A DNA stretch of 64,000 nt from Enoplolaimus lenunculus (lineage: Eukaryota > Nematoda > Enoplea > Enoplida > Thoracostomopsidae), in assembly GCA_030248215.1 (NCBI GenBank), contig JASANG010002367.1:62001-126000 (forward strand), given 5' to 3'. The translations under genes were made by a program, and so were the position numbers. The notes below the pieces were generated by a model. That model did no database searches, was not told the origin of the DNA, and was given only the letters and a program-made list of their open reading frames with translations. This document shows, piece by piece, positions 10,807 through 22,366 of this stretch (positions are counted from its first letter, which is position 1; each line of letters begins with the position of its first letter).

Positions 10807-12220
10807 TGTAGTACCTAGAAAAAACTGAATGCCCTTCAAAGTAACATGAGCCAAACAAATATTGCAACTGAACCGAACGTTACAAAAACATAGAATAGTA
10901 TGGATTAGGGTCGTTTTTTAATTAATTATCCATATATATGGTCACACCATGACATACGCTGTTGGCAATGAATAATATTAATTCAGATTCTGATGTTTCA
11001 TGTCTTTGCGCTAACGGGTTACCATTCCTCAATATTTAACTGACTCAAATTATTAGCCACTCTCTTTGATACTTGTTTAAAACAGTTCTCATATTAACGT
11101 AGTTGCAATATTAAAGTTCGTGAAAACACAAAAATGCGGTGATGTAATTCCCAGTTTCATACAACTACTTTGAGTAAGCCTATAGTAAGCCAGCTCATCC
11201 CTTGGTTGAAACGAACAGATCGAGTTAGAATGTTGTTACAAACTTTGCCAAAGCTGTTTTGTTGCTTAAGAAATTCTACTTCATACAACACGTATTACGG
11301 CCATTAAAGTTGAATAAATTGGAATATTACAAACCGTTGGCTGAGCAGCCGGGTAGCAGGTAGGCGCAATCTATATTTCAACTGTGAAAATTTTGCATAA
11401 CAGAATTGAAAATTTTGTGAAAAAATATTGAGGCTTTATTTACGTTACAAATTGTTAAAATTGCTTGACTTTTTGCTCGCCTCGCTCGCTAGCTTTCTTC
11501 CATCAGTATATACTTATTGGCGCCCCAGCGTATGAGAGCATCAGGCGTTATTCGGATCAGCTGCTGCGCCCCTGTTACAAACTTCACTGAGAGTCGCCAA
11601 AATGATTAAAAATAATTTTGTCTCTCATTGACTGTCCTGAAACACGCCAATATTTAACGTGAAAAGTTGATAAGTTATACGCAAATATAAGTGCGCGTTA
11701 TTGTTAACAATTGACAATCTTGAAATTTGACCTCTCACAATTATTCAGTTAACTATTCGAATCCAACAAAAAGTATGTTCAGTTACGGATGAGTTCGTGA
11801 CAGATTACAAGAACAATTTTTTGTACTCAAGAAACCTTCGAGAACAGGTTTATTGTGTGCGCAAGACTTATGTTTTGCATGTAAGAATGATGGGAAACCG
11901 AAGTTTTTTGTTGGTTGTAAAGTCCTCAAGAATTGTCAAAAAATACAGGATCAGTCCCATTTTGTCTTAATATTTAATGTATTATTCAATAATGGATAGT
12001 ATATATATGTTATGTTTAATAGGAAAATAAAATTGTTTAACTGAAACCGGATAGAAAGTTACAAACACGAAAACAATCGTACGTAAAACAACAAATAAAC
12101 AGTTTTCGCGAAATTGATATTGTTTCTTAAAAAACTAATCATTCAAAATTTGACTTTATATATTCAGAAAATCGCACACGACACGTTCAAATTAGTATTA
12201 ACCTGAATACCAACTGGTTG
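10807..12220. other. Intergenic, nothing recognised
   Basis: About 1.4 kb of AT-rich sequence with no exon that keeps phase and no clear repeat apart from a short GCTCGCCTCGCTCGC word at about 11475. Confidence 0.4.
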
Positions 12221-12402
12221 TTCGGCCCATATATAGAACAGGGCCGGAACGTTTTCCTGCTGGACTGTAATAGAGTAAGCGCAAGGTTTAGAATTTTTTG
12301 CTTGGGCTTACGCTTAGCCTTAGGTATAAGCTCATCCTTACGCTTAGGCTTAGGAATATACTTATACTACTGTTCCGGCACTGTTTTATACATGGGCCGG
12401 TT
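12221..12402. mobile_element. Mini TIR element with telomere-word core (second type)
   Basis: TTCGGCCCATATATAGAACA followed by GGGCCGGAAC on the left pairs with GTTCCGGCACTGTTTTATAC followed by ATGGGCCGG on the right, about 28 bp with four or so mismatches. The core is degenerate TTAGGC words (GGGCTTACGCTTAGCCTTAGG, CTTACGCTTAGGCTTAGG). The open frame across it is incidental. Confidence 0.7.
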
Positions 12403-13650
12403 GTTCTATGACACACCAATTGCAAATGCTAGTATAAACAGCATATAGATCGTACCGAACGTACAAAAACATTTGAGTATATAATTCGCTGTAAAACATT
12501 ATGCAGCTTTATAAAACTACGGTAAATACATATTACCCCAACTGTGTTCTATCGCTACAAATTTAGAGAATTCCTGTTTTCAAGCTAGAAAACATCGCTG
12601 AATTCAACAAAAAATGCGAGCATTTTTAACATTTTACGTTGACTCAGATTTTCACAGGGCGGCAACTATACGTGGGTGAAGGAAGGTGCCTAATACTTCA
12701 CGTCAAGTGCGAACATCGCCATCCCTCTCCGGCCTAAAAATTATTCGACAGCATCAAAAGAATTCTCTCTGTTAGGAAAAGTTACATATGTCCACCAACT
12801 AATTATTCCTGGTTGCGTGCCTGCATTTTCATTTCTATAAAGCTTTGAACGATAGCAAATCCAGCGTATATTTATATATATAATATACACATATATATAC
12901 ATATATATTATATATATTTATATATATGCGCAAATAATATACGACGTATTAATGTTTTGCTTTCTGAAAGCTGCCGCAGAGAAATAGCAGTATTTAGGTT
13001 TGGTATTTAAAGACGATAAATTTTTAACAGAAAATATAAAATTTTCGAGTTGAATTGCCATTTCACAGTTTTCATGACGCCGTAAAAACAATTTTGTTCG
13101 CAGTATAATTTGTCATTTTTATCAAAAACGTATATGAAGTATATGTCGTGTCCTGAACACCTTAAAGTTGTATTTGTTCTCAGAAACTACATATAGTTCA
13201 GATTGAACTAAACAGCAAACGTTGCCTTTGAGTAAAAAGCGCATCCTTGCCCTGAATTTCGGTCTGCACGGCGGTGGTTGTGACAATGCTGCTATTTTAA
13301 TATAACGGCTGTGAAGAAAGTTACAAACGTGGTGTATATATTTCATATCAGCGAATTAGTTAAGAAAAACTTTTAGGCTCAAGAAACCATCAGAATGCAA
13401 GAAAGTTTGTTAAAGAACAAACTGTCTCATCATCCGTAGATTTTTTTGTATTTTCAGTCTCATTCGTGTGTATTACATATTTGCATCTATATCGAATTAT
13501 ATAATTTCTGCTTAAGTAACATTACTAACCGTAGGCATATGGCAGGATTTGATTTTCGCATTTTACGTCATGCGTTCAATGGTATGCTTAGCAGCTATCT
13601 ATTTGTAGGCTCTGGGCTAAATTATGTGCTGGTCACAGTAGTGCAGTTTC
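12403..13650. other. Intergenic; TA microsatellite
   Basis: About 12866-12928 is a TA-rich microsatellite. It is followed by GCAAATAATATACGACGTATT, whose reverse complement resembles 19872-19895. No gene seen. Confidence 0.5.
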
Positions 13651-13899
13651 GGACCATATTCTCATCTCAAAAGTGAAAAGCAACTATTATCAGTTAGCGA
13701 CAGGTTTTCAAACTAACTGTTGTTGTAGTTGGGCTCAAAATTAGCGTGGTAGTTGCACTCAAAATTGGTACAGTAGAGCAGATTACATGCGAAAAATGTG
13801 CTGTATTTTGAGCCCCTCGATTCGCATTCACGGTTTCAAAAGTTACAAGACCTGACACCAGCTAGTGATAGATGCTATACACATTTGAGAATATGGGCC
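13651..13899. mobile_element. TIR MITE (GGRCCATATTCTCA ends), copy 1
   Basis: The left end GGACCATATTCTCATCTCAAA pairs with the right end CACATTTGAGAATATGGGCC. Interior blocks (CAACTATTATCAGTTAG, AAAAGTTACAAGACC) match the relative at 42791-43011, which lies inside the trehalase gene. Confidence 0.7.
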
Positions 13900-14299
13900 C
13901 TGGCCATAACCAAATAATATTAACAAGGTTAAAATATGGGCTCGGGTAAACAGTATACTGTTGATAGTGTTGCATTTTTAGTATCTTTTAATCTGTATTG
14001 GGTTTGTGTATTTCTTATTTATATTCAAATGGCTGAAACACTTGAAGCCTACAATGACTTCTGCGTAAAAAATCATCACCAAACACCTTCGTACTAAAGT
14101 CCGCCTTCTTGAACGTTGTATATATTTGTTCAACTGTGGATAAACATACTCTAATCGCATACAGAAAGTTTTTGTGATTTTATCAGTATAGAATGCGTGT
14201 AAAATTTAAAATGATACACAACTGTGCAATAGCTGGTCTCCTACAAAGTACAATGTACGTCTAGCGTCACATTTTATATAGCTGTTTTCTGACGCAGCT
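13900..14299. other. Intergenic, nothing recognised
   Basis: AT-rich, with no supported exon and no recognised repeat. Confidence 0.4.
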
Positions 14300-14874
14300 A
14301 AGCCCTATTCACATGTGCAAGTTTTTGCTGCGAGAACTTGCAGCTGCAATTTGCACTTGCAAGTTTTGTCCAAAATCTCATTCGAAAAGCTTGCCGCTGC
14401 AAATCATTAAAGCCCCATTCACACGTGCAAGTTTTGCAGCTAAACTCGCAGCTGCAACTTGCACGAAATACCTGCAGCTGCAAGTGTTTTCAAAAGATCA
14501 TTCCGATTAACCAATCAGACTGCAAGTGCAAAAAATTCAAGCGACTTGTAAATGCGTTCCAAGGTGCGAATGAATTAAATCACGTAAATATCAGTGAATA
14601 ATTTGCAGGTGCAAGAAGTTCAAAGCTGCTTTGTGACCAAATTAGCACATGCAAGTTGCACGTGCAAGGTTTTGCTGCAAAAACTTGCACTTGTGAATAG
14701 GGCTTTAATATTATAGTTAGGAATTTAGTTCACATGTGTGCATAACCATGCAAGTTCACTGAAATTATTGCATTCGCTTTCTCATTGGCCGATGAAAAAA
14801 TGCAAGTTCTGCGCGCAATTGGGAGCTCCAAGTTCTCGTAGCAGCAAAAGCTTGCACACGTGAATAGAGCTTTA
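14300..14874. mobile_element. AAGCCCTATTCACAYGTGCAAG MITE, compound
   Basis: The end TAAGCCCTATTCACATGTGC starts at 14300. Its complement, TTGTGAATAGGGCTTTA, ends at about 14705. A further end at about 14874 (CACACGTGAATAGAGCTTTA) and an internal start at about 14410 (AAAGCCCCATTCACACGTGC) indicate two overlapping or nested copies. The interior repeats TTGCAGCTGCAA and TGCAAGTTTTGC words. A fragment lies at 29625-29730. The TTA/TAA at the borders would fit PIF/Harbinger, but this is only a suggestion. Confidence 0.65.
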
Positions 14875-14977
14875 GTGATATTGAAGTGTGCTGAAATCGT
14901 AATTTTATTTCGAGAGTTTTGTAGCGTGATCTTAATTTATATTTTTGACGAGTAATTCATGCAGGTTGGTACTGTAT

Positions 14978-15395
14978 TGACCCGAATAAGGGGGGTCCCG
15001 ATTTTGAGTCCGAATCAATAGGAGTCCGTATCCCTAATAAGAGTCCGTAAGCGGATAGAGTCCCTAAACCATAATTAGAGTCCATAAATGTCAATTAACC
15101 CTAATTGCAGCGCATAAATGATTCCAGGACCAAATAATTTGAGTTCGAAACTTTAAAGCGTACTTAAATTTTGAAAGTACATTCCGAAGTATAACCTTGT
15201 ACTATCGCTCAAGCTATTGACACAAGACAAATAAACGTTTAATTCAACGGATAATTGCAATATAGGATATATATCAGTAACTAAGGGCGGCGGAGCGTGG
15301 GTTTAAAATAAATAACAGTCCGTAACCGAATAACAAGGGGGGTACCCTCTGGAGAGGACAAATAAATATCAGTTTCCCCCTCTTATTCGGGTCAC
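14978..15395. mobile_element. TGACCCGAATAAG MITE, uninterrupted copy
   Basis: About 418 bp between TGACCCGAATAAGGGGGG and CCCCCTCTTATTCGGGTCA. The inner part also carries GTACCCTCTGGAGAGGAC. This is the reference copy for the interrupted ones at 9974-10806 and 26033-26710 and the fragment at about 5188-5260. No open frame of interest. I could not define a confident target duplication. Confidence 0.8.
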
Positions 15396-16078
15396 TAGAG
15401 TAGCAAACCCAATATGCTTTAGTGTGGCCAAAAAATTTTACTTGGGCCCTTATTTATATTTCAAATTTATACAAGCGACAACGATTTTCCAGGTGCTCCA
15501 ATATTTTTGTAGCAGTTTAATCCCCCTTTCGGTTGAGTACTTGTCCGTGTTCGTTGATTAAACTCGATTCCCATGTTAACTATATAGGGACCTGCTTACT
15601 ACACCTATATCGGTAGTTGTTATTGCGTCTAGAATTGACCTGCAGAGCGAGCCAGGCAAAAATACAGAAACGAACGAATGGTTATTAGCATAACCAACAA
15701 TTAAACAAACCGCGCTAACACAATTGGTATGGCAGTTCAGTATCGTCTTGTACATAAGCATAAAGCTGTCTGCAACCACTTTGCATACTTTTCCGTAAAA
15801 CCGGACCAAACCTCCATAATTTTCCGTAAAACCGGACAAAACCTATGAGATATCGAAATAATATAAAATCCAACGCGAGCGGCTCATACACCTAAGCCTA
15901 AACCTAAATACAAGACCTTTCGTTAGCCTAAGTAGATGAAAAATGGGGCCATTTTCTATCTACTAGCCTAGGTTCAAGAATCCCGCTCTGAACATGGACC
16001 AAACTCAATGTTCGTTATACTTTCTGCATGTAATTATATAAAATATACAGTGTTTTGTAGTGGTTTACAGTTTACATA
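15396..16078. promoter_or_regulatory. 5' flank of the FAXC-like gene
   Basis: AT-rich sequence with a degenerate telomere-word tract at 15890-15975 (CACCTAAGCCTAAACCTAAA, TTAGCCTAAGTAG). The sequence TATATAAAATATACAG lies at about 16035-16050, 30-45 bases before the ATG, and could serve as an AT-rich core promoter or leader. No firm regulatory call. Confidence 0.3.
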
Positions 16079-19000
16079 ATGTTGACATCGTTGGTAGCAG
16101 TACGTGACGAATTTGATGGTTTGCCGTTGTGGGGCAAAATTGCTGCAGCAACTGCAGCAGTTGCTTGCCCAATTCTTGCGTACTCTTATTTTCGATCAAG
16201 ACCACGTAAATCACCATTGAAAGACAATTGGACCCGTGATGTAGTGTATTTGTATCAGTTTCCGCCGGCAGCGACCGTTCCAAGTGTATCACCATTTGCA
16301 CTCAAACTTGAGACTTGGCTTCGAATGACTGGAATTAAATACGAGGTTTGCTGTTTTTTGTAACCTTAACTTAGTATTGTTTTCTACACACGCTTTTGCA
16401 GGATAATTTGCGCTCAATGATTGTTTATGTTCAGCATAATTTGAAAATTGAAACATTTATACTATGTTGTCTGCCACTAATTTTCGTCTTTCAATCAAGT
16501 TTGCTTTTTGTTTTTAAGAATGTTCCGATGAGTATAAACGAGCGATCGAAAGAAGGAACAATACCTTTTGTTGAACTCAATGGTGAAGAAATTTGTGACT
16601 CTGCACTGATAATGCGAGACTTAGCAGCACATTTTGGTATCATGGATGCAGTGAGCAATGAACAAGCTGCGATCTCTAGAGCGTTTCGAATAATGGCAGA
16701 AACTAATACTTTCTGGTGAGTTATAATATTGAAATAAATAAATGACATCGAGTAGCCTGTTTATAAAAGGAGGGGGCAAGACGCTCGTTAAATCTTAGGG
16801 AGATCAAAGTTTTCTATAGTTTGAAATCCCAAAGTTTGAAAGATTAAACGAAATCAGTGCAACTGCCTGCTCTTGAGAGATGTTTGAATGCACTGCACCC
16901 TTGAACCAAAGCTTGGCAGCACACGTCGGTATAACGGAAGGAGAGTAAACCGTGCTACAACAAGTTTTCCGCCCTTCAGCTACAGGTAGAAAACTTTAAT
17001 TTATACCCCAAGGGGGACTTTACTTGATACTACTTTAGAAAATTTAGTTATTTTTCGGAATTTTTTCTTTCTGATGTGGTAATTGCAGGTTATACTAACT
17101 CCATGCAATGCCATTAGGTATTCCTTGCATAGCCTTCTATGGCAATTTAGCTGTTAATAGGCGGCTGTTGAAGAAAATCTAGACCGTCTAAAAACATTTG
17201 AAATATTAACGGACGGTTGTTACAGTCTTTTTCAGAACGGAGCAACTATGACCTGATCTAAGAACTTTAGTTTTCGAGCGGGCGTCTTTAAAACAGAGAT
17301 CATGCCAACATTGATTGCTAAAATCAATTTGCGCCGACTATCGTCACATCGCATATGCTTTGTGGCTATTTTCGGACAGTTTCTGATGTACAGATGTCAC
17401 TGCATCCAGCGTCTCTAAATCTTAGTACAATTCAGGATGTGAGCAGCTGGGATCACATTTTTGAGGAAATGTGTCAGCTTTCAGGCTGCACATGAATTTT
17501 GGGATTAGATCTCGAGCGAGAGTACCCCGTACAAGCTCGTGTCGGCAGACAGAGCTTTGATTCGGAAGGTTCTGAGCTGAAAGTGGCAGCCCTTGAAATT
17601 TCGGTTCTCTGGATGGTGGTTGCATGTATGTGTGCACAGGTCTGAAAACCGACAAGAGTTATACCGATGCACGGGTCTTGCGGATTCTTTCCTGGAAAGC
17701 CAAGGGTACCCTCACAGCTAAAACAACTAAGCATAGCGTGGTTCCCCCTTGCCTGTTTTAAGTTTACAGTAGAATTTTGAAAAAGGGTTTTATATATTAT
17801 GTGTGTATATTTTTGTTTTCTGTGCTTAAGTGGTGTTTTAAAGTTTTCAGTGTTATATAAAGTTAGTGTTGCTGTAACCGGACCAGCTGGGCCGGTTATG
17901 CAAAACAGTTTCACATGGGAGCTGACAACTTCTGTAGAGATAGAGGAGTGTGCTTTGGGAACGTTTTGAAAAGTTACGGGGGTGTTTTCTTTTCGGTCTT
18001 TGAATATATTGTATTGATTGTTGGTTCGGCAGTTTGCTAAGCGGATTATTGTTATGATATACATCATGCCGGAAGTCAATAACTGCCCGCGGCAGCGGGC
18101 AGTTTGGTCTCGTTTTTCAAATTTGGACGCATTTAACGGGGCAGCGTCAGAATCCCAAGGCGAGATGAACTTAACACACGATCAGCTTAATTTACTGTCG
18201 GTTGGGCTGCCGGATAGTTTGATTCGTAAAATCCTGATGAGCCTCATTTGGATTCTCATTCTCAAATTCATAATTGCTTTGTATCGATATATCGATGTCT
18301 CCACCCGGCCGACGCCTGAAATCATACAAGAAATCATGGAGTTAAGTTTGCTGAATGCTAGAGTCGGACGTTAACCTGGTAAATAGGCTACTTTGTTAAT
18401 TTGATTTAGGCTAACACGTGGTAATACTGTTTCGTTGATAGGTTTTGTTTAGAATTTGTATACTAATAAAATATTAACCTCATCGAGTGTCATACATGTA
18501 AACCTGTGAAATCCATCTATTGCAGATCCCTAAGCCTAGGTGATCCACCCGCATGGTGGGGTCTAAGCTTAGTTCCTCTACATATATTTCCTTCACACAC
18601 TAAGTCATAGTCTTTATCTTATGCTAGCATACCCTTTTAGTTCCCTTCGACTTTCTTTTTCTAAGTTTCCTGTCATTCAGTCTCCCTGGGTTAACCCATT
18701 TTTTTCATTTCCCAAGTTTTACTCTAGTCACCCATGGGCACCGGATCTGGTTTAGCTGATTTTACCTAAGATTGCAAACGAATGTTTGCTAGCGGTACAT
18801 AGGTGGATTTGGATAATAGTAACGTGGTTTTAGCCAAAATTGTCGCCTGGTTGAACAGAGGCGACAGAAATTCTGTTTTAGCTAGTGATGTTTCCGAGAT
18901 AAACATTGATGAAAATGAAAGCGCACAGAAAAGTTTTAGGTAATAATTGGTCGAAGCCCGATGCAGATTTAGGTTATTCGTACATGTCGCATCAGTGCTC

Positions 19001-22000
19001 GCGCCCCTGTTCGTCGCTCGCACTTTTTTATTTTAGCCAAACATCGCCCTGCTAGGCGATATGAGCATACTCTTGTCAAATCGTGGGCATGATTTTGCGA
19101 AGCATCCGTACTGGTTCGGGTGTGTATTCCGTGGGTTAATGGCTTACGATGCCGCTTAGGCCTAAGGCGCTTAGCTGGACACCCTCGTTTCAGTTAATTT
19201 CTTTGGGGCTCGGCGAAGCTACGGACCAACGACTACACATGCGTACCTACCGGTATTGTGTGCGTCGGAAATCAATGCTGAATTTGAACAAATATGCCAC
19301 TCCCTGTGTGTGTTGGTCTTTGGACGATCCTACCCCGTTCACGGGCCATTCGAATTTGTAAGTAGCCAGAATAATTTTACCATAAGTCAAAAGTGGCCGA
19401 GGGTAGGCGGCAAAATTTTAACTTTTAGACTTATATCTGTCTCAGACCTGGTGTGTCTGTTATAGGCTCCATTTTGGTTGTCTACGTAGTTAAGTTGGTG
19501 ATGGTTGACGCGTGATCACCCCCATTTCATTCCTGTAAAGAAACTTCAGCTTGGCACAACGTGACCCTCTGAGTATTAGAAACCATTTGATGTCTTAGCA
19601 GGGAACTTTACTTCATGCGAGCTAACTGCTGACCTGAACTAGCATAAGAAAACTTTGAAGCGTGAAAAAATTTACACGTAGTGTGTTAAAAATTTGTACG
19701 CAGTCAACCTGGTGCAGGTTATATTTTAATGCATCGCCGGTCGAGCAGTATAGCCGTTCGGCATATTTGAGGCACAGCGACGCTGAGGCATGCAATAGTC
19801 GTGCGTCAAATGTGCCAAACGCGCGGTCGTTGTAACCGGCTCTTAACCAAATGAGCCGTGGTTCAAATTTATATATCTAAATACGTCGTATATTATTTGC
19901 GTATATAACATCAAGAGTGGATGATGTCCGCCTTGCAGAAGAGTGTGCAACTGCTTGGGCTGTGCATGGTGCTAATTGTACCAGCACGCGTTGCCCCCTT
20001 AAACAAGGGGAGATACAATTTGCTCCTAGCATTACTACGATATGAAACTGCAGACAAACCCCCTAAACAAGGGGGAGTAGGCCAAAAACGCAACGCGTGC
20101 CGGGTACATTCTTTAATATACAGAATGTACCCAGTTGCACACTCTTGTTATAAAGAGTGATCATCCACTCTTGATAATATACACTTCAAAAAAATGGTGA
20201 GTCAAATTGACTCTCTCTAAAACAGGCTTTGCGGGACTAGACAAACTGAGTCACATTCGACTTCGCCAGAATCAAATTCGACTCACTGAGCGCGGGATCG
20301 AATTTGACTCAGTTTTATTTTGGAGAGCGTTAATTTGCCTCACCATTTTTTGCAGTATATATATTGCCGTGAGTATTTTTGGATTTTTCATCTGTACCGA
20401 CAAAACCTTGTAAACAGTGGAAATTGAGTTGATATTTATTTTTTTGTTATGGCTAATATTGATTTTTTCAGGTCATACGCGTTAGTACGATACGTTCATA
20501 ACGCTCATGTATTCTTTTCCAAGAAAGTGCTCGGATTTGAGCTGCCACTTTTAGTTCGATTGCTGTTTCAGCCCCAACGTTTGATGCCCCGTGCCGTATG
20601 TGTAGTAAAATTGTTGACCGCATTATGGCTTAGCATGATTTATACATGAATATTAAAATTGTAGTGCATGGTTCTTTAATCGTAATTCAACTTATCTCTT
20701 GTGGCGCAATACTTTTTAACCCTTTTAATGACGTTCGGCGTGGTTCAGCGATATCCAGCACCGTACGGCAATGCGTATGAATTACCGCATCGCGTCGCGT
20801 AACAATTTGTAACCCAATATTTTCTAACTAGCCACACCATCCGGTGCCGGACCGCGCCGGTCGTCAAGTATAGCTGGCCCGTATCCTACCATCGTCTTTA
20901 TTCAAATTGTCAATAATTCTGAGTTGGATAAAATTTATGGTAGTAGAAATTTGCTCAAATGGTAATGGTTTCTTTCTTAAGACGCACTGTTTAAAAATCT
21001 ACATTTTTGTCTATATATTTCACAGCGAATTTGGATGTATATATATTGTATCCACGGTATTAATTTAGCAATATCGCCAATATGGGTAGCCACAGCACCA
21101 ATTGTTATTTTTCCATTATTGCGAGCTAAAGTAACAGAAATGTGTATAGAATAGTGATTGGTTAACTGTTTGTACCGCATTTTCACCGTCATGGGCACTA
21201 TCTAGCGTTTTTGAATGGCGTAACCGCTCTTATGGTGCGTAGCCCCTAAAACAATTGGTGCTGTGGCTATTTATGCTGGCAATATGGCTACAGGGCTGGA
21301 GCAGCCACCCCCATACCCCCATATTGGGGGGCCTACTTTTAAAGGGCCACCCACCCTAACCGGTTGAAACAAAACCGCCGAAGTTTTAAAATGCGTATGG
21401 ATTCTCGCTCTCTTCGCTCGCGAGTTTGGGGCCGGCCTCCCACATTGTAGTTTGGGGGGAGCCCCTACCCCTATCTGTTCCGGTACTGTATGGCTGAATT
21501 GGTGCCGGAACTGCGATATATTTTCGGTGCAAATTTTAGATGCGAAAAAGATTGTGGCATATGGGTATCGGTCGACATGAAGAGAAAGATACCATTTCGA
21601 TAGGTTTGGATGACTTACGTGCAATTTCCGCGTATTTGGGCACTAAACCGTATATGCATGGTGATTATCCGTCTGAGGTTTGTATCACGGTGCGAGCAGA
21701 ATCTAATTGCTTGACCAGAAATTTACATTGGTGGTTTCCGCCAACAAAAACGACTGGTATATTAGGTGTTTGAATAAAATTGGAAAATCATTTATGATTA
21801 TTCGGCAAGGCAATATCTTTATTAACGAGAAAGAATTTGTATTGAAGGTCCGCCTTCTTCCTTGATATATCTCGGTACAGCTCTGGCGCCAACTTGCTTT
21901 CAACAAATTTTCGAACGGTTTTGTATAATTTTTCCGCAACCTACTTGTAATTATCAAACGTCTCGTATGTTAGATTTTTAAATATATATTAACTTTAAAA

Positions 22001-22366
22001 AGCATGTGGAGAACGCTTTTTGCTAAATGATATATATATGCGATGAAAAAACTGAAGTCAAAGGACATCATTGTAATTGAAATAGGTTGGATTTTGTACT
22101 TTCATCTGTGAAAACCGTAATTACAAATAAACGGATTGGAATTATAAATTTTCATACGAATAAGCAATGGCTTTGTTATCATATTTTAGGTTGATTGTGC
22201 GTTGTTTGGAGTTTTGGCACAATTTCTCTATGTCCCTATTGATTCTCCGCATCGAAAGGTAATGGTAACAGAATGCTCGAATCTGAAAGAATACACTGAT
22301 CGAATGAAAAACGAATTGTGGCCTGACTGGGATTCACTTCGGTCTACAAGACCTATAGTCTTCTGA
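16079..22366 (+). CDS. faxc: Failed axon connections (FAXC/CDR)-type thioredoxin/GST-fold protein
   Basis: Five exons, 16079..16345, 16519..16715, 20472..20595, 21540..21677, 22190..22366, total 903 bases and 300 residues in phase. Residues about 18-36 (AAATAAVACPILAYSYF) are a membrane anchor followed by a basic patch. Then come the thioredoxin-like start VYLYQFP and SPFALKLETWLRM, the GTIPFVELNGEEICDSALI strand typical of the Fax/metaxin/CDR group, the helical C-terminal half with MGIGRH and LDDLRAISAYLGTKPYMHG, and VDCALFGVLAQFLYVP. Family members are GST-fold proteins lacking obvious GST activity; fly Fax acts in axon growth and nematode CDR proteins respond to cadmium. AATAAA at 22541-22546 is a likely poly(A) signal. 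Intron 2 is 3.7 kb and packed with repeats. Confidence 0.93.
19910..20175. mobile_element. TIR element (ATCAAGAGTGGATGAT ends)
   Basis: ATCAAGAGTGGATGAT on the left pairs with ATCATCCACTCTTGAT on the right, 16 bp perfect. Inner inverted pairs include GAGTGTGCAACTG/CAGTTGCACACTC, ACGCGTTG/CAACGCGT and CCCCTTAAACAAGGGG. It abuts the fold-back MITE that follows. Confidence 0.8.
20182..20357. mobile_element. Fold-back MITE (CACTG ends), copy 2
   Basis: CACTTCAAAAAAATGGTGAG to CTCACCATTTTTTGCAGTA, flanked by TA on each side. It is shorter than the other copies through loss of inner GAGTC words. Confidence 0.88.
20732..20880. mobile_element. GC-rich element related to 7236-7458 (fragment)
   Basis: Words such as CGTTCGGCGTGG, AGCACCGTACGG and CCGGTGCCGGACCGCGCCGG end in GTCAAGTATAGC. 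They resemble the GGCGCCGTCCG/AAGTATAGCAC element upstream. It lies in FAXC intron 3. Confidence 0.45.

Larger units (their letters stand above)
16716..20471. other. FAXC intron 2 with two unexplained overlapping open frames
   Basis: The intron carries a 118-codon plus-strand frame at 18018-18374. It has a hydrophobic stretch (ILMSLIWILILKFIIALYRY) and ends STRPTPEIIQEIMELSLLN. A 201-codon minus-strand frame at 17474-18079 overlaps its start. I recognise neither. The stretch 17400-19500 is less AT-rich than its surroundings and may be an unidentified insertion or a chance open region. At 19910-20175 and 20182-20357 lie two MITEs back to back. Confidence 0.35.
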
